A stretch of DNA of 64,000 bases from Profundibacterium mesophilum KAUST100406-0324. Its GTDB lineage: Bacteria; Pseudomonadota; Alphaproteobacteria; Rhodobacterales; Rhodobacteraceae. Below are positions 16,758-24,794 of the stretch, in pieces (the first letter of the stretch is position 1; every line of letters starts with the position of its first letter). A program made the translations under genes and the position numbers. The stretch is from contig NZ_APKE01000010.1 of NCBI RefSeq assembly GCF_009835145.1, forward strand, positions 182,886-246,885. The letters are read 5' to 3'. A model generated the notes under the pieces. It worked only from the letters and a program-made list of their open reading frames with translations. It was not told the origin of the DNA and did no database searches.

Positions 16758-17513
16758 ATGACGGATTATCACGAAACGCCCCAGGGCCGGCGCCTGGCCT
16801 ATATGTCGAACACCGCACGCGAGGGGATACCGGGCCCCGGCATCGTGTTCCTCGGCGGGTTCAAATCCGACATGCATGGCAGCAAGGCCGAGCACCTGGC
16901 ACAATGGGCGCAAGCGCAGGGGCGCCCCTTCCTGCGCTTCGATTACAGCGGGCACGGCGCCTCCTCCGGCCGGTTCGAGGATGGGGCGATCGGGGACTGG
17001 GCACAGGATGCGGCCGAGATCATCGGCGCACTGACCAGGGGCCCGCAGCTTCTGGTCGGATCGTCCATGGGTGGCTGGATCGCCCTTCTGCTATGCTGCC
17101 GGATGCCCGAGCGGATCGCCGGGATGGTGGGCATCGCCGCCGCGCCCGATTTCACCGAGGACAGCATGTGGGCATCCTTCGATCCGGCGCAGCGGGCGGC
17201 GATCGAGCGTGACGGGCGGCTGGAGCTGCCGTCCGACTATGGCGAGCCCTACGTGATCACGCGGCGCCTGATCGAGGAGGGGCGGGGCAACCTGGTGCTG
17301 CGCGACCCGCTGGCGATCCCCGGCCCGCTGCGCCTGCTGCAAGGAACGGGCGACCGCGAGGTTCCCGTATCCGTGGCGACGCGCCTTCTGGAGCATGCCG
17401 ATTGCGCCGATGCGCGCCTGACCCTCGTGCGCGGGGCCGATCACCGTTTCTCCGATCCCGATTGCCTCTCGCTGATCGAGGCGGCGATCGGCGAAGTGAT
17501 CGAAAGGACGTGA
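16758..17513 (+). CDS. Alpha/beta hydrolase, ABHD10-like
   Basis: This 251-residue serine hydrolase has the nucleophile motif GSSMGG (S103), an early FLGGFKSDMHGSKA oxyanion-hole region and FDYSGHGASSG before the nucleophile. The probable histidine is in RGADHRFSD near the C-terminus. The overall pattern matches the bacterial relatives of ABHD10-type thioesterases, which is inference. It follows the MFS gene after three bases and is probably co-transcribed. Confidence 0.85.
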   Translation: MTDYHETPQGRRLAYMSNTAREGIPGPGIVFLGGFKSDMHGSKAEHLAQWAQAQGRPFLRFDYSGHGASSGRFEDGAIGDWAQDAAEIIGALTRGPQLLVGSSMGGWIALLLCCRMPERIAGMVGIAAAPDFTEDSMWASFDPAQRAAIERDGRLELPSDYGEPYVITRRLIEEGRGNLVLRDPLAIPGPLRLLQGTGDREVPVSVATRLLEHADCADARLTLVRGADHRFSDPDCLSLIEAAIGEVIERT

Positions 17514-17659
17514 TCCGAAGGACGTGATGGACAGGACGGGCCCGCCGGTGTGAATCCGCCGGCGCGCCGGCGCCTGCTTGCACAGCATCGCGGCGCGGCC
17601 TTAGCATCGAGCCCCCGCTGCCGCCCAAGGGCATGCGCAGGCCACAAGGAGTTTGGGAA

Positions 17660-17719
17660 ATGATCGCACGCGTCCTCCGCGCCCCCCGCCTGTCCCGTGA
17701 CGAGAGAAGCGCGCGATGA
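17660..17719 (+). CDS. Candidate 19-residue upstream ORF coupled to the next hydrolase
   Basis: A small frame begins at ATG 17660 after a good AAGGAG ribosome site at 17646-17651 and ends in a TGA that overlaps the ATG of the next hydrolase (ATGA). The peptide is Arg-rich: six arginines in 19 residues. I recognise no family. It may be a leader peptide giving translational coupling, or a chance frame; there is no conservation evidence available here. Confidence 0.3.
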   Translation: MIARVLRAPRLSRDERSAR

Positions 17720-18438
17720 GTGTCGAGCCCATCGTCCTGCTGCCGGGCTTGATGAACGACGTGCGCATCTGGGGCCCCCAGATCGAGACGTTGAGCGTCG
17801 ATCATGGCCTCTACCTGCCCGCTTGGGGTGCGGGGGACAGCGTCGGGGATATCGCGGCGCATGTGCTGTCCGAGGCGCCGCCGCGTTTCGCCCTTGCCGG
17901 GATCTCTCTCGGGGCGATGATCGCCATGGAAATCCTCGCGCAGGCACCGGACCGGGTGACACGCATCGCGCTCCTTGGCACGGCCTGCCTGGCCGAGACG
18001 CCGGCCAACGCGGCGGCGCGCGAGATCAACATCGTGCATGCCAAGACGGGCCGGCTCGCCGAGGCGCTTGTGGCCGAATACCCGCCCGAGGCGATGGCCG
18101 AAGGGCCGATGCGCCAGCCGATCGCCGAGTTCCTAATCGAGATGGGCCTGCGCCTCGGGCCGGAGGCCTATCTGCGACAGGCGAAGGCGATCACCAAGCG
18201 CCCGGACCTGCAACGTGTGCTGAGGCAGGCGCGTCTGCCGGCGTTGGTGCTGTGCGGTGCCGATGACACGCTCTACCGTCCGCGCCGCCACGAATTCATG
18301 GCAGAACTCCTGCATGACGGCATGTTGTGCATCGTGCCCGGTGCCGGCCATGCCCCGACGCTGGAGCAGCCGGCGGCGGTCAACGCCGCGCTGCGCGAAT
18401 GGCTGGGGCGCCCGGACCGCAGGCGTCCGCGCCTCTGA
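17716..18438 (+). CDS. Alpha/beta hydrolase
   Basis: This 240-residue serine hydrolase-like protein has IVLLPGLMNDVRIWG at the N-terminus, the nucleophile elbow GISLGA (S64), ALVLCGADDTLYRP with the probable acid, and GAGHAPTLEQP with the probable histidine. That order is typical of the small esterase and lactonase branch. No acyl-carrier or biosynthetic partner is adjacent, so the substrate is unknown. The ATG at 17716 overlaps a short upstream frame; it has no strong ribosome site of its own, consistent with coupling. Confidence 0.88.
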   Translation: MSVEPIVLLPGLMNDVRIWGPQIETLSVDHGLYLPAWGAGDSVGDIAAHVLSEAPPRFALAGISLGAMIAMEILAQAPDRVTRIALLGTACLAETPANAAAREINIVHAKTGRLAEALVAEYPPEAMAEGPMRQPIAEFLIEMGLRLGPEAYLRQAKAITKRPDLQRVLRQARLPALVLCGADDTLYRPRRHEFMAELLHDGMLCIVPGAGHAPTLEQPAAVNAALREWLGRPDRRRPRL

Positions 18439-18745
18439 GGCCAAAGTTCGGCCCGGGACGGGCAGCGATCGCGGCCAGCTGTGACCAGCTCCGGAAATGG
18501 GCGAGAGGCAACGCGGCGCGCGGTCAGGGATAGTCCGGCCGAAACGTGTCGGTGACCGGCAAGGGGAGTGGCACCCGGCAGGATTCCCTTGGGGCCTTGG
18601 CATGGGGCTTTGGTACGAAAAGAGCAGCCAATGCCTGGGGTGTGGGCCGCCTGTCTACCGGGAGCGCAGTCGCCGTGCGAAGCAACGCGGCTTGCGGCGC
18701 AGGGTAGGGGGGCGGCACTTGCACGAAGCGCCACCCCTTGCCGTT
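18439..18745. other. 307-bp gap between convergent hydrolase and phaZ genes
   Basis: The two flanking genes converge on this stretch. I see no clear Rho-independent terminator, no tRNA-like cloverleaf and no recognisable coding sequence. Open frames on both strands cross it but are extensions or shadows of phaZ. Confidence 0.5.
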
Positions 18746-20239
18746 TCAGACGGGCGTGGGTCCCTTGCCGCGCGCGCTGCGACGAGCGCCCTTGCGGCTG
18801 TCCTTGCGGGCGGCGCTCGTTTTGCCGTCGGAGACAGCGGGGGAGGCCGCCTGGGCGGAGGCGGCTTTCTGGCTGCCCGTATCGGCCGTAGCCGCGTCCG
18901 AAGCATTCGTATCGGTCGCACCCGCATCCGACATGCCGGTATCGGACGCGCCCGTGTCCTGCGTTGCCGAAGTCTCCTGCGCTGCGCCGTCGGACATGTC
19001 GGCCGCATCCCGGCGATTGGCGTCGATGAAATCGAGCACGAGGGGGCGGATGTTGTTGCGCCAGCTGCGCCCGGCGAAGATGCCGTAGTGACCGGCGCCC
19101 GGCTCCAGATGCGCCGCCTTCTTGGCATCGGGCAGTCCGGTCAGCAGGTCGAGCGCGGCGAGGCACTGGCCTGGCGCGGAGATGTCGTCATTCTCGCCCT
19201 CGACGATCTTCACGGCGACGTCGCTGACCTTGCCGATATCGACCGGCGTGCCGTTGATGGTGAAGACGTTGCGCGCCACGTCGCGGCTCTTGAAGACGCG
19301 GTCCACGGTCGACAGGTAGAATTCGGCGGGCATGTCCATGACCGCGAGATACTCGTCGTAGAACTTGTTGTGCTTGTCGTGATCGCTGGCCTGGCCCTTG
19401 GCGGTGCGCAGGATCTGCTCGCTGAAGGCGCGCGCATGGGTCTCGGCATTCATCGACATGAACGAGGTCAGCTGCAGCAGGCCGGGATAGACCTTGCGGC
19501 CCACGCCGGCATGTTTGAAACCGACACGCTGGATCATCATGTCCTCGAGCTGGCCCATCGTGACCCGCCGTCCGAAATCGGTCACGTCCGTCGCCGCGGC
19601 ATCGGGGTCGATCGGGCCGCCGATGAGGGTGAGCGTCGCGGGCTGCGCAGCGGGATCGGTCTCGGCGAGATAGGCGGTGGCCGCGAGGGCGAGCGGCGCG
19701 GGCTGGCACACCGCGATCACGTTGATGTCGGAGCCCAGGTGGCGCATGAAATCCGCGACATAGAGCGTGTAGTCGTCGACATCGAACTTGCCGGCGCTGA
19801 CGGGAATGTCACGCGCGTTGTGCCAATCGGTGATCCACACGTCGGCATCGGGCAGGAGCGAGACCACGGTCGAGCGCAGCAGGGTCGCGTAATGGCCGGA
19901 CATCGGCGCGATGAGCAGGATGCGGCGCGCCTGCGGCTTGCGTCCGGAAACCGAGAAGTGGACGAGATCACCGAAGGGGCGCTCGATCTCGGTGGTGACG
20001 GAGACGACGTGATCGCGCCCATCCTCACCCACGATCGTGTCGATACCCCAGTCGGGCTTGGTGATCATCCGGCCGAAGCTTCGCTCGGTCACGTCGCCCC
20101 AGGCTTGGATCATCTGGAACATCGGGTTCGCCACCAGCCCCGTTGCGGGATAGGAACCAAGGGCATGCGCCGATGCGCCAAGCCACTGGTTCGTGACCCG
20201 CAGGGTTTCCATGAAGTCGTAGATCATCATCTGTCGCAT
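18746..20239 (-). CDS. phaZ: Intracellular polyhydroxybutyrate depolymerase with extended C-terminal tail
   Basis: PhaZ degrades stored PHB granules in the cytoplasm. The 497-residue protein has the intracellular-depolymerase pattern: APMSGHYATLLRSTV, DWHNARDIP, and the cysteine nucleophile C178 in VCQPAPL in place of the lipase serine. GAGHYGIFAGRSW follows with the probable catalytic H384. The catalytic core ends near residue 410. Residues 415-470 form an acidic low-complexity run of TDTxxSD-type repeats, and 471-497 a basic run rich in Lys and Arg. This tail seems longer than in the family as I know it. It is divergent from phaC. Confidence 0.93.
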   Translation of the reverse strand: MRQMMIYDFMETLRVTNQWLGASAHALGSYPATGLVANPMFQMIQAWGDVTERSFGRMITKPDWGIDTIVGEDGRDHVVSVTTEIERPFGDLVHFSVSGRKPQARRILLIAPMSGHYATLLRSTVVSLLPDADVWITDWHNARDIPVSAGKFDVDDYTLYVADFMRHLGSDINVIAVCQPAPLALAATAYLAETDPAAQPATLTLIGGPIDPDAAATDVTDFGRRVTMGQLEDMMIQRVGFKHAGVGRKVYPGLLQLTSFMSMNAETHARAFSEQILRTAKGQASDHDKHNKFYDEYLAVMDMPAEFYLSTVDRVFKSRDVARNVFTINGTPVDIGKVSDVAVKIVEGENDDISAPGQCLAALDLLTGLPDAKKAAHLEPGAGHYGIFAGRSWRNNIRPLVLDFIDANRRDAADMSDGAAQETSATQDTGASDTGMSDAGATDTNASDAATADTGSQKAASAQAASPAVSDGKTSAARKDSRKGARRSARGKGPTPV

Positions 20240-20326
20240 CTTCGAGCCCTTTTCCGCTGTGGCCTGAGCAATTCGCCGCTATCCCGGCCGCCAGCCTGTC
20301 GCTACTGTGGTATAGAGATGGTAATG

Positions 20327-20337
20327 CTGCCTTGCAG
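20327..20337. promoter_or_regulatory. PhaR-type operator between phaZ and phaC
   Basis: CTGCCTTGCAG fits the CTGC-N3-GCAG pattern seen twice before phaP. It lies 24 bp upstream of the phaC start, in the divergent phaZ-phaC control region, so it could affect phaC and overlap a possible phaZ promoter. PhaR of Paracoccus is known to bind TGC-rich sites of this form. Regulation here is inferred. Confidence 0.6.
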
Positions 20338-20361
20338 CAAAAGTAGGGGGGAGAGGTTAAC

Positions 20362-22173
20362 ATGGCAACAAATGATTCCGAGACGAAGGTCGAGGGCGCC
20401 GTGACCGGGTCGGAGCTGCTGACCCAGAACCTTGGGAAAATCGAGGAATTATCATCGCGGCTGGTCAACGCTCTGTCGCAAAAGCGCCCCAGTTCCGGCG
20501 GTCTGTCGGCTCCCGGTCACGATCTCTACATGAAGGCGGCGGCCGCCTACATGAGCGAGATGATGACCAACCCCTCGAAGATCATCGAGAACCAGATCAG
20601 CTACTGGAGCAAATCGGTCAGCCATTACATCGAGGCGCAGCAATCGCTGATGCAGGGGCGGGTCGCACCGCCAGAGGATAACAGCCCAGCCGACAAACGC
20701 TTCGCCAACCCGCTCTGGAGCACCCATCCCTACTTCAACTACATCAAGCAGCAATACCTCTTCAGCGCGCAGGCCGTCGAGCAGGCCGTCGCCGATCTCG
20801 AGGGGCTGGATGCCAAGGACCGCAAGCGGATCGAGTATTTCTCGCGCCAGATCGTGGACATGTTCAGCCCGACGAACTTCCTCGGCACCAATCCCGAGGC
20901 GCTGGCGCGCGCGGTCGAGACCGAGGGGCAGAGCCTCGTCGACGGGCTCGAGAATCTCGTGCGGGACATCGAATCGGGCGAGGGCGAGCTTCAGGTGACC
21001 CTGGCGGACAAGAATGCCTTCTCGGTCGGCGAGAACATCGCCACCGCGAAGGGCAGCGTCGTCTTTCGCAACGAACTTTTCGAACTCATCCAGTACGCGC
21101 CCACGACCGAGAAGGTCCACGAGACCCCGCTCGTGATCTTTCCGCCCTGGATCAACAAGTTCTACATCCTCGATCTGAAGGAAAAGAACAGCCTCGTGCG
21201 CTGGATCGTCGATCAGGGCTTCACCCTCTTCGTCGTCAGTTGGAAGAACCCCGATGCCAGCTATGCCGATTACGGTCTCGGCGATTACATCGAGAAGGGC
21301 TACCTGACGGCCTTTGAGGAGGCCAAGCGGATCAGCGGCACCAAGACCTTGAACGCCGTCGGCTACTGCATCGCGGGCACCACCCTGTCGATGACGCTGG
21401 CGCTCAAGAAGGCGCGCGGCGAGGAGGCCCCGATCAACGCGGCGACACTCTTCACCACGCTGACCGATTTCTCGGACCAGGGCGAGGTCGGGGTCTTCCT
21501 CGACAATGATTTCGTCGACGGGATCGAGCACGAGGTGGCGCAGCGCGGCGTGCTCAGCTCCTTCTTCATGGCGCGCACCTTCAGCTTCCTGCGCTCGAAC
21601 GACCTGATTTACGGGCCCGCGATCCGCAGCTACATGATGGGCGAGGCGCCCCCGGCATTCGACCTGCTCTACTGGAACGGTGACGGGACGAACCTGCCGG
21701 CGAAGATGGCGGTCGAGTATCTGCGCGGGCTGTGCCAGGGGGACCGCTTCGCATCCGACGGCTTCGAGATCCTGGGCGAGCGGCTGCATATCTCGCAGGT
21801 CGATGTGCCACTTTGCGCGATCGCTTGCGAGACCGATCACATCGCCGCATGGAAATCGAGCTATTCCGGCGTGCAGAAGATGGGCGGCGACGACAAGATG
21901 TTCATCCTGTCCGAAAGCGGCCATATCGCCGGCATCGTCAATCCGCCGAGCCGGGACAAATACGGTCATTACACCAATGGCGACTGGTCGGGCAGCGCCG
22001 CCGACTGGCAGAAGGCCGCGGAGTTCACCAAGGGGTCGTGGTGGCCGCGCTGGGGTAAGTGGCTGGCGGGCAAGTCGGGAGCGCAGGTAACGGCGCGCAA
22101 ACCGGGCGACAACGGGGTGGAAATTCTCGGCCCCGCACCCGGAATCTATGTCACGGAAAAACCAAAGCCTTGA
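20362..22173 (+). CDS. phaC: Class I polyhydroxyalkanoate synthase
   Basis: PhaC polymerises (R)-3-hydroxybutyryl-CoA on the surface of PHB granules. The 603-residue length suits class I synthases. The lipase-like box GYCIAG holds C336; D492 in CETDHIAAW and H521 in SESGHIAG complete the triad. Other hallmarks are FANPLWSTHPYFNYIKQQYL and PPWINKFYILDL. The ATG at 20362 follows a GGGGGAGAG ribosome site. It heads the group phaC-phaP-phaR, with phaP under its own promoter. Confidence 0.97.
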   Translation: MATNDSETKVEGAVTGSELLTQNLGKIEELSSRLVNALSQKRPSSGGLSAPGHDLYMKAAAAYMSEMMTNPSKIIENQISYWSKSVSHYIEAQQSLMQGRVAPPEDNSPADKRFANPLWSTHPYFNYIKQQYLFSAQAVEQAVADLEGLDAKDRKRIEYFSRQIVDMFSPTNFLGTNPEALARAVETEGQSLVDGLENLVRDIESGEGELQVTLADKNAFSVGENIATAKGSVVFRNELFELIQYAPTTEKVHETPLVIFPPWINKFYILDLKEKNSLVRWIVDQGFTLFVVSWKNPDASYADYGLGDYIEKGYLTAFEEAKRISGTKTLNAVGYCIAGTTLSMTLALKKARGEEAPINAATLFTTLTDFSDQGEVGVFLDNDFVDGIEHEVAQRGVLSSFFMARTFSFLRSNDLIYGPAIRSYMMGEAPPAFDLLYWNGDGTNLPAKMAVEYLRGLCQGDRFASDGFEILGERLHISQVDVPLCAIACETDHIAAWKSSYSGVQKMGGDDKMFILSESGHIAGIVNPPSRDKYGHYTNGDWSGSAADWQKAAEFTKGSWWPRWGKWLAGKSGAQVTARKPGDNGVEILGPAPGIYVTEKPKP

Positions 22174-22196
22174 TTTCAAACGACAAGGTTTTTTTG

Positions 22197-22207
22197 CTGC
22201 AGTGCAG
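22197..22207. promoter_or_regulatory. PhaR-type operator 1 upstream of phaP
   Basis: CTGCAGTGCAG matches CTGC-N3-GCAG. It lies 8 bp upstream of the probable phaP -35 hexamer and 26 bp, centre to centre, from the second box. That spacing is about two and a half helical turns. It is probably bound by PhaR, encoded two genes downstream. Confidence 0.7.
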
Positions 22208-22214
22208 AATACCC

Positions 22215-22243
22215 TTGAAATGCTGCACTGCAGAAGGCATATT
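22215..22243 (+). promoter_or_regulatory. phaP promoter with operator inside the spacer
   Basis: A -35 hexamer TTGAAA at 22215-22220 and a -10 hexamer CATATT at 22238-22243 are separated by exactly 17 bp. The spacer contains the second CTGC-N3-GCAG box, so repressor and RNA polymerase would compete directly. The phaP start is 85 bp beyond the -10 element. Confidence 0.6.
22223..22233. promoter_or_regulatory. PhaR-type operator 2 in the phaP promoter spacer
   Basis: CTGCACTGCAG matches CTGC-N3-GCAG and sits between the -35 and -10 hexamers of the inferred phaP promoter. Both phaP boxes are embedded in the longer similar context TGCTGCANTGCAGAA. Confidence 0.7.
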
Positions 22244-22327
22244 GTTGGCAGACGCAGCAACGTGGGTCAGCCACGCCACTGCGGCAACCCATCCCGCGGG
22301 CGGCGCCCGCCGACAGGAGATAAAGCA

Positions 22328-22777
22328 ATGACCAATACCCAAGACTACACCAAGATGTTCCAGGAAATGATGAACTCCTTCCCGGTTGACGCATCCGCCT
22401 TCCAGAACAGCTTCCGTTCCTACGCCTCCTTCGGCGAGAAGATGTCGAAAGTGGCCCTCGAAGCTGCCGAGAAATCGACCGAGATCTCCAACCGCTGGAC
22501 CCGTGACACCATCGCCAAGATCGGCGACGTCACCACCGTCAAGCAGGAGCCGGCCGACTACACCAAGGCAATGACCGAGTTCGCCTCGGCCCATGCCGAG
22601 ATGACCGCCGAGACCATGGCCGCCTTCGCCGAAGTCGCCAAGAAGGTCCAGATGGAAACCGTCGAGCTGATGCTGGCCGCCGGCAAGGACGTGTCCGAGG
22701 ACATGACCGCCGCTGCCAAGAAGGCCGGCAACGAGATGACCGCGAACGTGCGCAAGACCGCCGCGACCGCGAAGTGA
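22328..22777 (+). CDS. phaP: Phasin
   Basis: Phasins coat PHB granules and control their size and number. The 149-residue protein is almost wholly helical and amphipathic, begins MTNTQDYTKMFQEMMNSFP, and contains the Phasin_2-type pattern with many Ala, Lys, Glu and Thr residues (FASAHAEMTAETMAAFAEVAKK). It has an Ala/Lys-rich C-terminus and no membrane segment. The ATG at 22328 follows AGGAGAT. It lies between phaC and phaR, has a probable promoter with two PhaR boxes, and is followed by a strong terminator, which fits high regulated expression. Confidence 0.95.
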   Translation: MTNTQDYTKMFQEMMNSFPVDASAFQNSFRSYASFGEKMSKVALEAAEKSTEISNRWTRDTIAKIGDVTTVKQEPADYTKAMTEFASAHAEMTAETMAAFAEVAKKVQMETVELMLAAGKDVSEDMTAAAKKAGNEMTANVRKTAATAK

Positions 22778-22822
22778 TCCTGTCCCGATTGCCGGCTTCC
22801 TCCCCGCTGGCATGACGACCCG

Positions 22823-22855
22823 GAGCGGGCCCATTGTGGCCCGCTCTTTCTTTTT
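22823..22855 (+). terminator. Strong Rho-independent terminator after phaP
   Basis: A perfect 9-bp stem, GAGCGGGCC and GGCCCGCTC, has a 6-nt loop and is followed by TTTCTTTTT. It lies 45 bp after the phaP stop and before phaR, so phaR should need its own promoter or read-through. Confidence 0.93.
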
Positions 22856-22858
22856 GTG

Positions 22859-22868
22859 CTGCACTGCC
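22859..22868. promoter_or_regulatory. Imperfect PhaR-type half site upstream of phaR
   Basis: CTGCACTGCC keeps the left half and spacer of the phaP boxes but has GCCA where GCAG is expected. It lies just after the phaP terminator and 42 bp before the phaR start, a reasonable place for autoregulation. Another CTGC occurs at 22881-22884. Support is weak. Confidence 0.35.
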
Positions 22869-22909
22869 ATAGCATCGGCGCTGCAACGCCAAATATCCCG
22901 GAGGGCAAG

Positions 22910-23452
22910 ATGGCCGACACGAGCAAGCCTTTGCTGATCAAGCGTTATGCCAGCCGGCGCCTCTACAATACCGAAACCAGCGATTACGTGACGCTCGAGG
23001 ATATCGCTCGTTTCATCCGGGAGGGCCGCGAGGTCCAGATCGTCGATCTGAAATCGGGCGACGACCTGACCCGCCAATACCTGCTCCAGATCGTCGCCGA
23101 GCATGAGAGCAAGGGCGAGTCGGTGCTTCCGCTCGGCGTGCTGACCGATCTCGTGCGCAGCTATACCACCCAGGCGCAGTCGGTCGTTCCGCAATTCCTC
23201 GCCATGAGCTTCGACATGCTGCGCAACGGGCAGACAAAGATGATGGAGAAGGCCCTGACGCCGATGGTCGGGATGCCCGGCTTCGAGGCGATGCAGGCGC
23301 AGCAAAAGGCCTTCCTCAGCGCGATGACCGGCAAATGGACGAACCCCGCGCAGGAAGAGCCGGCCAGTGACGCCGCCAAGGACCGCGATCTTGAGGATAT
23401 TCGCAAGCAGCTTGCCGAGTTGCAGGCACAGCTTGCCAAGATGAACGGCTGA
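22910..23452 (+). CDS. phaR: Polyhydroxyalkanoate synthesis repressor
   Basis: PhaR senses PHB granules and represses phasin and its own gene. The 180-residue protein starts with the conserved PHB/PHA accumulation regulator DNA-binding domain (LLIKRYASRRLYNTETSDYVTLEDIA). The central PHB_acc region is around LLQIVAEHESKGESVLPLGVL, and a coiled-coil tail (LEDIRKQLAELQAQLAKMNG) follows. The ATG at 22910 follows GGAGGGC. The CTGC-N3-GCAG boxes before phaP and phaC are the likely targets. Confidence 0.96.
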   Translation: MADTSKPLLIKRYASRRLYNTETSDYVTLEDIARFIREGREVQIVDLKSGDDLTRQYLLQIVAEHESKGESVLPLGVLTDLVRSYTTQAQSVVPQFLAMSFDMLRNGQTKMMEKALTPMVGMPGFEAMQAQQKAFLSAMTGKWTNPAQEEPASDAAKDRDLEDIRKQLAELQAQLAKMNG

Positions 23453-23491
23453 CACCGCGCCTCCCCGGCGCCATGGAGCGGCGCCTGCGGA

Positions 23492-24790
23492 TCAGACCCC
23501 GACCCTGTCGCGCAGCGCGTGCCAGCCCATTGCCAGCGCGAGCAGCGGCTGGCGCAGGGTTGGACCACCCGGAAAGGGTTTCGCGCCGAGGCGGGACAGC
23601 AGCTCGAAATCGGGATCGGGCGCGTCCGCCTCTCTGGCGAGGATGCGCCCGGCAAGCACCGAGAGCGCGACCCCGTGACCCGAATAGCCGCCCGCGTGCA
23701 GAACCCCTTGCGCCGGGCGCAGGATCAGCGGCAGGCGGCTGCGGGTGATCGCCAAGGTGCCGCCCCAGACATGGGTGAAAGGCACATCGCGCAGTTCGGG
23801 ATAAAGCCTTGCGAGCGGCGCGCGCAGCTTGGCCCCGATGTCGCGAACATGGCGGTAGCCATAGCTCTCGCCACCCCCGAAGATCAGGCGCCCTTGCGGA
23901 TTCGCGCGCCAGTAATTCACCACGAAGCGGTCATCGTGAACCGCGATGGGCCGCGCGAGCGGCAACCGTGCGCCAAGCGGGGGCGTGGCGCCCATGTAGC
24001 TGACGATCGGCATGACGCGGCGCGCCGCCTCCGGCACCAGATCGCCGAGATAGCCGTTCGCCGCGACGATCACCATGCGCGCCTGCACCGTGCCTTGCGC
24101 GGTTTCGACGGCGGGACGGGGGCCGGGACGCACCTTCAGCGCGCGGGTGCCCTCATGCAGCACCGCGCCGGCCGCCTCGGCCCCCGCCGCCAGCCCTCGC
24201 GCGAAGCGCAGGGGATGCAGATGCCCCGCCATGTGATCGAGAACCGCGCCATGGGCCGCATCGGTGCCAAGCAGTTCACGCGCCGCGTCCCTGGAGAGGC
24301 ACTCGATTTGCTCATGGCCGTAATGCCGGGCGAGGTGCTCCGCCGCCCGGCAGGCCGCGTCCCGGCTCCTGGCGCTGGTGGCCATCATCGCCACGCCGCC
24401 GCCCTGCTCGGCATCGGGGGCGTGGCGCGCCGCCAGCTCTCGTGTCAGGTGGATCGCATCGCATGACATCCGCCACAGGCGCATCGCGACCTCGGGGCCG
24501 TAGGTCGCCTCGAGCTGCTCCTGGCCTGCGCGAAGCCCGCTGCCGATCTGTCCGCCATTGCGCCCCGAGGCGCCGAACCCCGCATGTCGGGCTTCGAGCA
24601 CGATCACCTTCGCGCCGCGCCGCGCGGCATGAAGCGCGGCCGAAAGCCCCGTGAAACCCGCGCCGATGATGCAAAGATCGGCCTGCGCATCACCGCCGAG
24701 GGCAGGGCGGGGCGCCGGGCGGGGCGCGCTCGCGGCATAGAGGCTCGGCGCCCCGTCGCCCTCATCCTCGTTCAGGCTCAGAAGGTCCAT
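23492..24790 (-). CDS. puuB: FAD-dependent oxidoreductase, gamma-glutamylputrescine oxidase-like
   Basis: This 432-residue DAO-family flavoprotein has the dinucleotide-binding motif IIGAGFTGLSAALHAARRGAKV near residues 41-62, the segment GFGASGRNGGQIGSG typical of PuuB/OrdL enzymes, and HAGGYSGHGVALSVLAG at the C-terminus. PuuB oxidises gamma-glutamyl polyamines to aldehydes. The neighbouring gamma-glutamylpolyamine synthetase-like gene ends 4 bp upstream, so both are in one operon and the assignment is supported by context. The exact amine substrate is unknown. Confidence 0.85.
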   Translation of the reverse strand: MDLLSLNEDEGDGAPSLYAASAPRPAPRPALGGDAQADLCIIGAGFTGLSAALHAARRGAKVIVLEARHAGFGASGRNGGQIGSGLRAGQEQLEATYGPEVAMRLWRMSCDAIHLTRELAARHAPDAEQGGGVAMMATSARSRDAACRAAEHLARHYGHEQIECLSRDAARELLGTDAAHGAVLDHMAGHLHPLRFARGLAAGAEAAGAVLHEGTRALKVRPGPRPAVETAQGTVQARMVIVAANGYLGDLVPEAARRVMPIVSYMGATPPLGARLPLARPIAVHDDRFVVNYWRANPQGRLIFGGGESYGYRHVRDIGAKLRAPLARLYPELRDVPFTHVWGGTLAITRSRLPLILRPAQGVLHAGGYSGHGVALSVLAGRILAREADAPDPDFELLSRLGAKPFPGGPTLRQPLLALAMGWHALRDRVGV

Positions 24791-24794
24791 TCCC

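Noticed and set aside
18439..18745. Possible tRNA or small RNA in the gap between convergent genes
   Set aside because: No acceptor stem, anticodon arm or T-loop consensus could be fitted, and no terminator follows.
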